Positions 25,647-33,861 of a stretch of DNA of 42,548 nt are shown here, in pieces (the stretch's first letter is position 1; the number at the start of each line of letters is the position of its first letter). Below the pieces are notes generated by a model. That model did not search any database, was not told the origin of the DNA, and saw nothing but the letters and a program-made list of their open reading frames with translations. Source of the stretch: Thalassoglobus neptunius (lineage in GTDB: Bacteria; Planctomycetota; Planctomycetia; Planctomycetales; Planctomycetaceae). The DNA lies in NCBI RefSeq assembly GCF_007859735.1, contig NZ_SIHI01000029.1:1-42548 (forward strand), written 5' to 3'. Made by a program: the position numbers and the translations under genes.

Positions 25647-26546
25647 TTAGCGTCGCAGCTTCTTATCGACGCGTTCAATGTTCCAGGTCGAAACTTCGTC
25701 TTCAGCACCGGGAAGAGGGCGATCGAGTGACCAGTGAGCCGCATTGACGAGCATTCGTACGAAGGATTCCTCGGCAAAATCTCCGGGGTGCCCAAATGAC
25801 GTCCCAAAGACTTTTGCCCCCCATTCGTTTTCCCATGCCCAAGCGACAACGTCTGACTCGTGTGGTTGGACTTCGATGGTTCCAAAGGCTTTATTGAGCG
25901 TTCTCGCTCGACCATCTCCTGAGCCTTCCACTAGTGGCAGGCACCCTTCTTCCAATCGCGTCAAATAAAGTGTCCCGGGAGAGACCCAGGATTTCTTCGG
26001 GACGTTGGTCATGATTGGATGACTTAACCCTTCTTCAACGACACGAATCTCTGTTTCGCTCGTTTGGTGCACAACGTATGGAGTCCCCAGGACCCGTCGA
26101 CCAAATCCGTCGTTCCATTCAAAGCGTGGGTGTCCGGACGGATATTTGAATGAGTGGTTGGCGGTGCGAAGTCCAATCACCGGTTTTCCTGAGGTAATGT
26201 AATCTTCGATGGGTTGCCATTCGTCATCCGGAAGCTTGAGAAATCGCAGGAAGAAAATTGCAAGATCCGCGTCGGCGAGTGCTTCAATTCCTGGAAGCAC
26301 GTCGTCCGTTTTCTTTTCCGGATCACCCTCCCCCATAACAACGGTCGTTCGAAATCCGAACCGCTCAAGCTCTTGCGCCAAGACCGGCATCGTCAGTTCC
26401 GGAGAATAGTGCAGCGTGCCAACTACGATCACAGCATGCGGTGCTTCATCATCCGCAGCTAGCGCAACTGCTGGAAACAATCCTCCCAGAAACAGCAACA
26501 GGGCGATTCCGGTGAGAGCTGGGCCACTTCTTCCATGCTGCTTCAT
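25647..26546 (-). CDS. ThuA-like domain protein, exported
   Basis: About 299 residues from ATG at 26546, directly before a signal peptide (GPALTGIALLLFLGGLFPAV, ending ALA-AD); the open frame extends 56 codons further without protein-like sequence. The ThuA/trehalose-utilisation glutamine-amidotransferase-like fold is seen in HAVIVVGTLHYSPELTMPVL, the ADLAIFFLRF strand, KPVIGLRTANHSFKYPSGH, EWNDGFGRRVLGTPY and the late WAWENEWGAKVFGTSFGHPG. Members are often paired with PVC dehydrogenases and are linked to carbohydrate metabolism by context. The reaction is unknown. The stop lies 87 bases before the likely SGNH start, consistent with cotranscription. Confidence 0.88.
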   Translation of the reverse strand: MKQHGRSGPALTGIALLLFLGGLFPAVALAADDEAPHAVIVVGTLHYSPELTMPVLAQELERFGFRTTVVMGEGDPEKKTDDVLPGIEALADADLAIFFLRFLKLPDDEWQPIEDYITSGKPVIGLRTANHSFKYPSGHPRFEWNDGFGRRVLGTPYVVHQTSETEIRVVEEGLSHPIMTNVPKKSWVSPGTLYLTRLEEGCLPLVEGSGDGRARTLNKAFGTIEVQPHESDVVAWAWENEWGAKVFGTSFGHPGDFAEESFVRMLVNAAHWSLDRPLPGAEDEVSTWNIERVDKKLRR

Positions 26547-26909
26547 AGGTCTGCATTTCCTGTTTGTATCGGCGAGGGAAACACTGGTTGAGAGTTTTCC
26601 TCGACGACGAAACTCACGGGCTACGACTTCTTCATCACTCCAATGATTCTCGCTTCTCTCGATGGAGGCTCCAACCTTACTCCCGTTGCCGACAGCAAAA
26701 ATTTGCGATTTCATCGCGTTAAGCGTGTATGTCGCTAAGTTGCCTTACAGATCCTTGTCGCAAGACACGTTACTGTGATGCCAGAAATCTAATTCTCACC
26801 CCGAATCTTGTGAAAAAGGCGATGCGCTGCCCGTCCAGAAATCTCAACTGTGCGTTTGTAGGCAGCCGTGATTCGTTGGTCACGATGTTCCGAATCGTTG
26901 ATTGTCAGG
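26547..26909. other. Intergenic region before the ThuA-like gene
   Basis: 363 bases between the regulator stop and the ThuA start, both on the minus strand. It should hold the promoter of the four-gene run, but none was recognised. An ATGTCGC core at 26729-26735 recalls the operator repeats at 28141, and TGTCGC recurs at 26756, but the 26-bp spacing does not match. No terminator with a T-run was seen. Confidence 0.4.
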
Positions 26910-28112
26910 CTATGGTGACTTGCGAGAATTCAAGGGCTCGAGGTGTTTGTGATTGTTTCGGTACTCTCCGGGAGTGTGACCGATTGCGCGTTTGAAGACG
27001 GCGCACAGCCGTTCCTTATGGCGATATCCCGCCAGTGGGGCGATCTGTTCAAGAGTGAGTGTCGTTTCGCGAAGCAGTTGTTGAACACGAGCGATTTGTG
27101 TGGCTGTGATTTCTTCATGAATGGAACGGTTCAGCAGATTGCGAAACCGTCGTTCGAGTTGGCGACGTGACAGGTTCGTATATTCAACAACGTCCCGAAC
27201 TTTGATTCCCTCACACGCATGTTCACGAATGATGCGACACACTCGAGAAATTTCGCGATCGTCGATGGCATTGACTTGAGTTGAGAGACGCTGCACCACT
27301 CTGGCGGGATTAACCAGTTCGACGGGGGCGATTTGGGTGTTTCCTTCCAGCATGCGTTTGAGTGTCTCTGCCGCTCGAAATCCGACGCGGTGTGCATCTG
27401 GACGGATGCTCGAAAGGGGTGGATCGCTCAATGGGCAAATCGCGTCGTCGTCATCAACGCCGATAACCGCGAGGTCATCCGGGACGGCGATTTCGAGGTT
27501 TTGGCAAAGGTTGAGCACATGCTGACCTCGAATATCATTGCAGACGAACAGGCCTGTTGGGACCTTCAGAGATCGCAACCAGGCAGACATCTGGTCGACA
27601 TCAGCCAGTCCGGTTTGCTCGATGTCTGTCAGAGTCTTGTCGATTGAGCCGGGAGACTGATAAGAAGCGAACGGACAACGAGATTCTGATGCGAATTCCT
27701 GAAAGTGTCGCAATCTGTTCTCGGAATAGTGGGCGTTCTGAAAACCACAGAACGCGAATCGACGAAATCCTCGCTCCCAGAGATGCGTAAATGCGAGACG
27801 TGCGACTTCTCGATCATTGGTTTCAATTTGGGGAATGTTCTCAAACAGACGCCGGCACCGAACATCAACGATCGGAACGTTCAAAGCTCGCAGCGGAAGG
27901 ATGGTGTGGGTGTCGACTCGGGCGATGACTCCACTCAGTGATGAGTTTTGCCACCAATTCGGAAGTCCTGCGTCAATCGACATTTCCTGGTGCAACAATG
28001 ACCAGTTTGTGCGGGTTCGGGCAAAATCAGAGATTCCCCGGAGGAGATCTCGCCCGTATGATCGTGATGACTCGACGAATAAGCCGATTTTCGGTCGAGA
28101 AAGGACTCTCAT
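26910..28112 (-). CDS. XylR-type AraC-family transcriptional regulator
   Basis: 400 residues. The N-terminal two thirds (about 8-275) is a LacI/periplasmic-binding-like sugar-sensing domain: KIGLFVESSRSYGRDLLRGI, then RFAFCGFQNAHYSENR and DDLAVIGVDDDDAICPLSD, then PPLSSIRPD. The C-terminal part (about 290-390) has two AraC-type helix-turn-helices: GIKVRDVVEYTNLSRRQLER and TLTLEQIAPLAGYRHKERLC, then FKRAIGHTPGEYR. This is the XylR-like architecture, which senses a sugar directly and activates or represses catabolic genes (family knowledge). The ligand is unknown. It is divergent from a PSD1-DUF1501 pair, and direct repeats in the gap look like its binding site. Start is ATG at 28112. Confidence 0.9.
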   Translation of the reverse strand: MRVLSRPKIGLFVESSRSYGRDLLRGISDFARTRTNWSLLHQEMSIDAGLPNWWQNSSLSGVIARVDTHTILPLRALNVPIVDVRCRRLFENIPQIETNDREVARLAFTHLWERGFRRFAFCGFQNAHYSENRLRHFQEFASESRCPFASYQSPGSIDKTLTDIEQTGLADVDQMSAWLRSLKVPTGLFVCNDIRGQHVLNLCQNLEIAVPDDLAVIGVDDDDAICPLSDPPLSSIRPDAHRVGFRAAETLKRMLEGNTQIAPVELVNPARVVQRLSTQVNAIDDREISRVCRIIREHACEGIKVRDVVEYTNLSRRQLERRFRNLLNRSIHEEITATQIARVQQLLRETTLTLEQIAPLAGYRHKERLCAVFKRAIGHTPGEYRNNHKHLEPLNSRKSP

Positions 28113-28454
28113 GTTCTGCTCTCAAATCGAGAAGCGGGAATGATGTCGCATTTTATTAATGTGATGTCGCATTCTATCCTCGACGCATTCCCGTCGCGAG
28201 TGCTAAACTTTCTAGAGTTTCGATAATCGTATTTGAATTTGATGAACTGTCGGCATCGTTTTCGTCTCCCGTTCGTTGCGAATCGCACGAGCAGGTTTGG
28301 TGGTCCTCGAAACAAACGAGTTCTTCCGAGTACTGACAGCCGCGAAAATGGTCTGACGCAAATCGACTTCAAAAACTTTGGAACCAACTCGAGTTTGAAA
28401 CTCAGAATCCCCGCCATGCGAGTCCTGTCGCAGTTCATTCAATTTGGAGCGTTC
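28113..28454. other. Divergent control region between the regulator and PSD1-DUF1501 genes
   Basis: 342 bases. It contains the two operator-like direct repeats (28141-28177) close to the regulator start and a small dyad, AAACT (28205-28209) with AGTTT (28216-28220). The upstream part of the open PSD1 frame (28233-28454) has no protein-like sequence and is treated as leader. No clear -35/-10 pair was identified for either direction. Confidence 0.5.
28141..28177. promoter_or_regulatory. Candidate operator: two 16-bp direct repeats, 21-bp phased
   Basis: TGATGTCGCATTTTAT (28141-28156) and TGATGTCGCATTCTAT (28162-28177) differ at one base. Their starts are 21 bp apart, two helical turns, which is the layout of AraC/XylR-type half-sites bound by the two HTH subdomains of each monomer or by a dimer. 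They lie 28 bp upstream of the regulator start codon, so they should overlap its promoter (autoregulation), and about 280 bp upstream of the PSD1 start. Confidence 0.6.
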
Positions 28455-31400
28455 ATGCATTCGGTCTGGACGAGAATTGTTTGCCTTTTGTGTTGCGTGA
28501 GTACTGGTCTGCTTGCTCTTCAGGCTTTACGTGCGGATGACCAGGAGTTTGCACCAACAGAACTCGAATTCTTCGAAAAGAAAATTCGGCCAATCTTGGC
28601 GGAGCATTGCTACTCTTGCCACAGCGCTGAGGCAAAGAAAATCCAAGCGAGCCTGCTCGTTGACAGTCGTGCCGCTCTGATTGCCGGCGGAGACTCGGGC
28701 GAAGCCATTACTCCCGGAGATCCTGACTCCAGCTTGCTGATTGAAGCTGTCAAATACGAATCCTACGAGATGCCTCCCAAAGGGAAGCTTTCTTCGGAAG
28801 ACATTCAAGCACTTGAAGACTGGGTGCGAATGGGAGCTCCCTGGCCCCAAGAGGAAGCTCCGACTGCCGATGCGGTTCAGCCAAAGTTTGATCTCGAATC
28901 TCGTCGTTCTGAACATTGGGTTTGGCAGCCGATTCACGCTCCGGAAATTCCCAAGGTTGATCGGGAGTCGTGGCCGAACAATTCGATCGATCACTTTATC
29001 CTCTCTCGTCTGGAAGATGCGGATCTGCAACCAGCTGGTGATGCGAACCGTTCTGCGTTGATCAGACGTTTGTATTTCGACCTGATTGGATTGCCGCCCA
29101 CTCCAGAAGAGGTTGCCGCTTTCGTCAACGACAAATCTCCGCAAGCGGTCGAAGATCTCGTCGACCAGCTTCTGGCGTCACCGCATTTTGGGGAACGCTG
29201 GGGCCGACACTGGCTTGATCTTGTTCGTTATGCCGAGTCGCGCGGGCATGAGTTCGATAACGATGCTCCGAATGCCTTTCAGTACCGCGACTATATCATT
29301 CGTGCTCTGAACTCAGATATTCCTCATGATCAACTGATCCGGGAGCACATCGCGGGTGATTTGCTCCCCAACCCGCGACTGAATCCCGACAAAGGGTTTA
29401 ATGAGTCGATACTTGGAACCGGGTTCTGGTTCCTCGGAGAGTGGGTGCACTCACCCGTCGACATTCGCAAGGATGAGTCCGATCGGTTTGACAACATGAT
29501 CGATGTGATGTCGAAAGCTTTCCTTGGCATGACCGTCTCGTGTGCACGCTGTCACGATCATAAATTCGATGCCATTTCAACGGCCGACTATTACTCGCTC
29601 TCCGGATTCCTCGAAAGTAGCGACTACCGTCAGGTTCGATTCGAATCGATCGAACACAATCGAATTGTCGCAGAGAAGTTGGCTCAACTTGATGCAGACT
29701 ATCAAGAGAAAATCGAGAATGAGCTGCGCACGCGAAATCTCGCGAAACCAACTTCAAAACCTGTGGACTCATCGCTGCAACATCTCGTCGTTTTGGACTA
29801 CGGAAACGTTTCCTCTTCCGAATTCATGCAGGACGGATTCATTTACGGTGCCCGTCCGAAGCGTGCCGGTGAGTTTTACTGGTCGGACGAAGGCGGAGAG
29901 TTGTCGCTCCGAATGTGCACTGAAGATGCCGCCATCAGCGATCCAATCTGGAATGAACTTGAGTCCGTGTGGGAGAAAGGTGTTCACAACAAAAGTCGGT
30001 TAGTCACCTTCCCCCGAAGCGGGAGAACCTTGCGAACACCAACGTTTGCTGTGACTGACGGTAATGTGGCCTGCCGGGTGCGCGGAGAGGGGCACGTCGT
30101 GGCCTGTGTCGATTCTCATCGACTCATCGCAGGGCCGCTTCACGGTGTAACCATTGCGAAAATCAAGCCGGGAAGCGAATGGACTCATCTTAATTTGCAG
30201 CGATACGTGGGGCATCGAATTCACCTTGAATTCACTCCTTCCGAGGGAAAACAGCTACAGGTTTCTCTCGTTACTCGGGGGGCCACTCCCGAACAGCGTC
30301 AAGAACTTGGTCGTCGATTCTCGGACCAATTGACCGCAGAACAAGTGGCGGCTGTCGAATCTTTTCTCGACGAAGATGTCAGTGATCTGATTGCCAACTG
30401 GAAAACGGAACGTGAACATCTTCAGAGTCAGATCATGACTCGTTCACAGCTCGCGATGGCGATGATGGACGGAACGGGAGAAGACGGGAGAATCCTCATT
30501 CGGGGAAATTCCTCAAAGCCGGGAGATCAGGTTCCACGGCACTTCCTGACAGCTGTCAACGGAGGGGAAGTGATGGAAATCCCCATTGGAAGTGGCCGCC
30601 TGGAACTTGCTGAGAAAATCAACGCCGCTGACAATCCGCTCACAGCCCGGGTTGCAGTCAATCGAATCTGGCATTTCCTGATGGGCCGAGGAATCGTACC
30701 GACGACCGATGATTTTGGAGTCCTCGGAGAACGTCCCACTCATCCGGAGTTGTTGGACCATCTGGCGGTGAAATTTGTGAATGATGGTCGAAGCATTAAG
30801 AAACTGATTCGCGAAATCGTCCTCTCACGCGTCTATCAACTTGACTGCGTTCCCGTGGCGGAATCACTTCGGGCCGATCCCAAGAATCAAATGTGGCATT
30901 TTCGTCCGCCGAAACGTCTCGAAGGAGAAGTCATTCGTGACGCGATTTTGTCAATTTCCGGACGGCTCGACCCCACACTCTACGGAGAACCTGTTCCGGT
31001 TCATCTGACGCCATTCATGGATGGAAGAGGCCGTCCTAAGAATAGTGGGCCGTTGGATGGCGATGGGAGACGTTCAATTTATGTCGCCGTTCGAAGAAAT
31101 TTCCTTTCGCCATTTATGTTGACCTTCGACACCCCTGCTCCGTTCAGCACGATGGGAAGACGAAACGTCTCGAATGTTCCGGCTCAGTCTTTGATCCTGA
31201 TGAACGATCCGTTTGTCGTTGAGCAGTCCAAGCTGTGGGCTCAACGGGCGATCGAGGAAAACGATTCGATGGATTCACGACTCGACTGGTTGTATCAGAC
31301 AGCATTTAGCCGATCCTCGAACGCGCGTGAAAGAGAAGTTGCCATGGAATTTTTGACGGCTTCGAACTCAAGCGGCGGAGATGTCATGAGTGAACAAACC

Positions 31401-31460
31401 GCTTGGGAAGATTTCGCACACGCACTGATGAACACCAAGGAATTTATCTTCCTTCGCTAA
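28455..31460 (+). CDS. PSD1 and planctomycete cytochrome C domain-containing protein (long form)
   Basis: About 1001 residues from ATG at 28455, set by GGAG at 28446-28449 and by the signal peptide beginning at once (TRIVCLLCCVSTGLLALQAL). Order: PSCyt1 heme-like motif C52-Y-S-C55-H; DUF1549/PSCyt2 (about 170-375, with FGERWGRHWLDLVRYAESRG) including C363-A-R-C366-HDHKFDAIS; an extra beta-sandwich-like insert (about 440-605); and DUF1553/PSD1 (about 700-980, with PLTARVAVNRIWHFLMGRGI and PRNSGPLDGDGRRSIYVAVR-like sequence). Function of the family is unknown; heme binding is inferred from the two CxxCH sites. It is followed 75 bases later by a DUF1501 gene, its standard partner, and is likely controlled by the divergent XylR-type regulator. 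Confidence 0.9.
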   Translation: MHSVWTRIVCLLCCVSTGLLALQALRADDQEFAPTELEFFEKKIRPILAEHCYSCHSAEAKKIQASLLVDSRAALIAGGDSGEAITPGDPDSSLLIEAVKYESYEMPPKGKLSSEDIQALEDWVRMGAPWPQEEAPTADAVQPKFDLESRRSEHWVWQPIHAPEIPKVDRESWPNNSIDHFILSRLEDADLQPAGDANRSALIRRLYFDLIGLPPTPEEVAAFVNDKSPQAVEDLVDQLLASPHFGERWGRHWLDLVRYAESRGHEFDNDAPNAFQYRDYIIRALNSDIPHDQLIREHIAGDLLPNPRLNPDKGFNESILGTGFWFLGEWVHSPVDIRKDESDRFDNMIDVMSKAFLGMTVSCARCHDHKFDAISTADYYSLSGFLESSDYRQVRFESIEHNRIVAEKLAQLDADYQEKIENELRTRNLAKPTSKPVDSSLQHLVVLDYGNVSSSEFMQDGFIYGARPKRAGEFYWSDEGGELSLRMCTEDAAISDPIWNELESVWEKGVHNKSRLVTFPRSGRTLRTPTFAVTDGNVACRVRGEGHVVACVDSHRLIAGPLHGVTIAKIKPGSEWTHLNLQRYVGHRIHLEFTPSEGKQLQVSLVTRGATPEQRQELGRRFSDQLTAEQVAAVESFLDEDVSDLIANWKTEREHLQSQIMTRSQLAMAMMDGTGEDGRILIRGNSSKPGDQVPRHFLTAVNGGEVMEIPIGSGRLELAEKINAADNPLTARVAVNRIWHFLMGRGIVPTTDDFGVLGERPTHPELLDHLAVKFVNDGRSIKKLIREIVLSRVYQLDCVPVAESLRADPKNQMWHFRPPKRLEGEVIRDAILSISGRLDPTLYGEPVPVHLTPFMDGRGRPKNSGPLDGDGRRSIYVAVRRNFLSPFMLTFDTPAPFSTMGRRNVSNVPAQSLILMNDPFVVEQSKLWAQRAIEENDSMDSRLDWLYQTAFSRSSNAREREVAMEFLTASNSSGGDVMSEQTAWEDFAHALMNTKEFIFLR

Positions 31461-31535
31461 CCATCACGTTCCTGAGATCGACGCTGAACATATTCATTTC
31501 GAGAGCGACACGCTCGACAGAGTTGGTGAAATAAC

Positions 31536-32996
31536 ATGTCAGAACTTCATTTGCCTTACCCTTGCCAACGTTATCGACAAACACCCACAACCCGGCGGGA
31601 GATGCTTCTGCAGTGTGCCAGTGGATTCGGGGCAGTCGCTCTGGCAGGACTGGCCAGCAGCCCGGCGTTTGGCAACATTCTGGAAGGTGGCGACGAACTC
31701 GGCCGAGCCGATCACGGACCTCATCACGAAGTGCGGGCGAAGAATGTGATCTTCCTGTACATGGATGGTGGGCCTTCTCAGATCGATACCTTCGATCCGA
31801 AGCCGATGCTCGACAAGTACAATGGAAAAGATCCCTCGCGACTGTTCGAAGTCGAACCGACTCAGTTCAATAACAATGGAAACGTTCTGGCGAGCCCGTG
31901 GAAGTTTCAACAGCATGGGGAGTCCGGGATTCCCGTGAGCAGTCTCTTTCCGAATGTGGCCGAGTGCGTTGACGAGTTGGCAGTCATTCGTTCGATGGTC
32001 TCGGAATTTCCTGAGCACACGTTTGCCAACTACTTTCTTCACACAGGCAGTGGTCTTCAGGGACGACCAAGCATGGGAGCCTGGGTCAATTACGGGCTGG
32101 GAAGCGAATGCCAGAATCTCCCCGGCTTTGTTGTTCTTAATGGCGGATTGATTCCTCCCGGAGGATTGGATTGTTTCGGGAGTGGTTTTCTTCCGGCGAG
32201 TTATCAGGGGTCGGTTTTCAAACCTTCAGGAAGTGGTGTCGCCAATATCGAACGAACGGAATCGACTTCTGATCAGCAGCGTAGCAAATTGGATTTGATC
32301 GACCGACTCGATCAGCTGGTCATCGATCAATACGGGTACCACGACAGCCTCGAATCAGCAATCAAGAACTATGAACTCGCGTACGCGATGCAGATGGCTG
32401 TCCCGGAAGTGATGTCGCTCAGCGACGAACCGGAACATCTTCAGAGGATGTACGGGATGGAATCCGAGTATGAACCGACTCGGATTTACGCCGCTCAGTG
32501 TTTGATCGCCCGACGAATGGTTGAGAAAGGTGTGCGGTTCATCGAATTGACCTGCCCAAATGTTGGCGGTGATCGTTGGGATCAGCATGGAAAACTCAAG
32601 CAGGGTCACGAGAACAACGCTCGCGCAGTCGATCAGCCGATCGCCGCCCTTCTCAAAGACCTTCGCCAACGCGGAATGCTCGATGAGACGCTGGTTGTCT
32701 GGGCTGGGGAGTTCGGAAGAACACCCTTCGCACAGGGGAAAGATGGTCGAGACCATAACCCGTTCGGATTTTCGGTTTGGATGGCTGGTGGAGGAGTTCG
32801 GCCCGGTTCGATCTACGGGGCAACGGACGATTGGGGATACAAGGCGATCGAGAACCGTGCCGAGATTCATGATCTGCATGCAACGATGCTGCATCTCATG
32901 GGCGTCGACCATACGCGTTCGACGTTCCGCTTCGGTGGGCGAGACATGCGGCTCACTGACGTGAAGGGACACGTCATCCACGATGTCATCGCGTAG
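31536..32996 (+). CDS. DUF1501 domain-containing protein, Tat-exported
   Basis: 486 residues. The N-terminus carries a twin-arginine signal (TTRREMLLQCASGFGAVALA). Family blocks: AKNVIFLYMDGGPSQIDTFD with DPKPMLDKYNGK, RSMVSEFPEHTFANYFLHTG, GRPSMGAWVNYGLGSECQNL, and a C-terminal WAGEFGRTPFAQGKDGRDHN followed by PFGFSVWMAGGGV. This is the DUF1501 branch of the alkaline phosphatase/sulfatase superfamily; it keeps metal-site-like D and H positions but lacks a recognisable formylglycine motif, and its activity is not known. It is the second gene of the PSD1 pair, 75 bases downstream, probably in the same transcript. Confidence 0.92.
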   Translation: MSELHLPYPCQRYRQTPTTRREMLLQCASGFGAVALAGLASSPAFGNILEGGDELGRADHGPHHEVRAKNVIFLYMDGGPSQIDTFDPKPMLDKYNGKDPSRLFEVEPTQFNNNGNVLASPWKFQQHGESGIPVSSLFPNVAECVDELAVIRSMVSEFPEHTFANYFLHTGSGLQGRPSMGAWVNYGLGSECQNLPGFVVLNGGLIPPGGLDCFGSGFLPASYQGSVFKPSGSGVANIERTESTSDQQRSKLDLIDRLDQLVIDQYGYHDSLESAIKNYELAYAMQMAVPEVMSLSDEPEHLQRMYGMESEYEPTRIYAAQCLIARRMVEKGVRFIELTCPNVGGDRWDQHGKLKQGHENNARAVDQPIAALLKDLRQRGMLDETLVVWAGEFGRTPFAQGKDGRDHNPFGFSVWMAGGGVRPGSIYGATDDWGYKAIENRAEIHDLHATMLHLMGVDHTRSTFRFGGRDMRLTDVKGHVIHDVIA

Positions 32997-33861
32997 ACCA
33001 TTTTCAAGGTCTCTACGCACCCGCCTGCACGCTTCACAGTTGCTGATCGCTCCCGGTGAATGGTGCGTTCGCATCTGCGAAATCGTGAAGAAAAGAGATG
33101 ACAACGATCCGGCTGAAGGGAATTGCGTTGTTGAGCCATGCCACGCGGCTCAATCAATTCACGCTTTTCAATCAAGTCACTTCGTCATCAGAAGAAAGAA
33201 TGAGCATTTCGATGGAATGCTGTGCCCGCCCCACTTAGAAGAATTGCGAGTCAACTTCTGAAGCTCGCGTGGCAGAACGCGTTAACGATCATGCCCAAAG
33301 TATCAAAAAACTTTCCGCCCGGATTTCTCCGGACGGAAAGAAGGCCCACTTCACTGGATCTGACGTCGGAATCATCGTAAGTCTCTAAGTCCAAACTTTG
33401 ACTCCCAAAATGTCAGCCGACCGGCGCCCCGGCCCGGGTCGCAGATCAATCACAGTGTCATTTTCAATCGTAATTTGTTTCCAAATGTTTTTGTGAGGAA
33501 GTTTCGAAACCTCAAACCATTCTTTGTTGGGGACACCAACTGTCGATTCAAAAGGTGTTTGAAACCGCCTCTACTATTCCAAGCGAGATTCACGGCTGGA
33601 ATGTGCCACGAAAATGACAAGATTCCTTGAAATTGCAAAAATTCAATTTGCAATGCCCGATTTTCGACTGTGGGGCAACGATTTCGAGGAAGAAAGACGC
33701 CAAAGAACTCGGACCAGCATCGAAGCTGATTGGATTTCTCAATCGCTCTTTTGGGAAATCTCCGGGCATGTGACTCGAAATTCCAAAGGATTCCGGCTTT
33801 CCGAATCGTTCACCGGTCTTGGGCTCCAGTGGGCTTTTTCTGGGGAGCCGTCCTTACTTGC
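32997..33861. other. Long intergenic region between two convergent PSD1-DUF1501 operons
   Basis: 865 bases. No ORF here has protein-like sequence. It holds a hairpin TTGAGCC (33131-33137) with GGCTCAA (33147-33153), possibly a weak terminator for the plus-strand operon; a strong minus-strand terminator (33305-33340); and a perfect dyad ATTGCAAA (33632-33639) with TTTGCAAT (33647-33654). The rest shows nothing recognisable. Confidence 0.55.
33305..33340 (-). terminator. Intrinsic terminator of the minus-strand PSD1-DUF1501 operon
   Basis: CTTTCCGCCCGGA (33311-33323) and TCCGGACGGAAAG (33328-33340) form a 13-position stem with one mismatch around loop TTTC. Read on the minus strand the stem is followed directly by six T (complement of A-run 33305-33310), the classic Rho-independent form. 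It lies about 520 bases past the DUF1501 stop at 33862. Confidence 0.7.

Noticed and set aside
26729-26761. ATGTCGC and TGTCGC cores before the ThuA-like gene as a second regulator operator
   Set aside because: Only 6-7 bases match the 28141 repeats and the 26-bp spacing is wrong.
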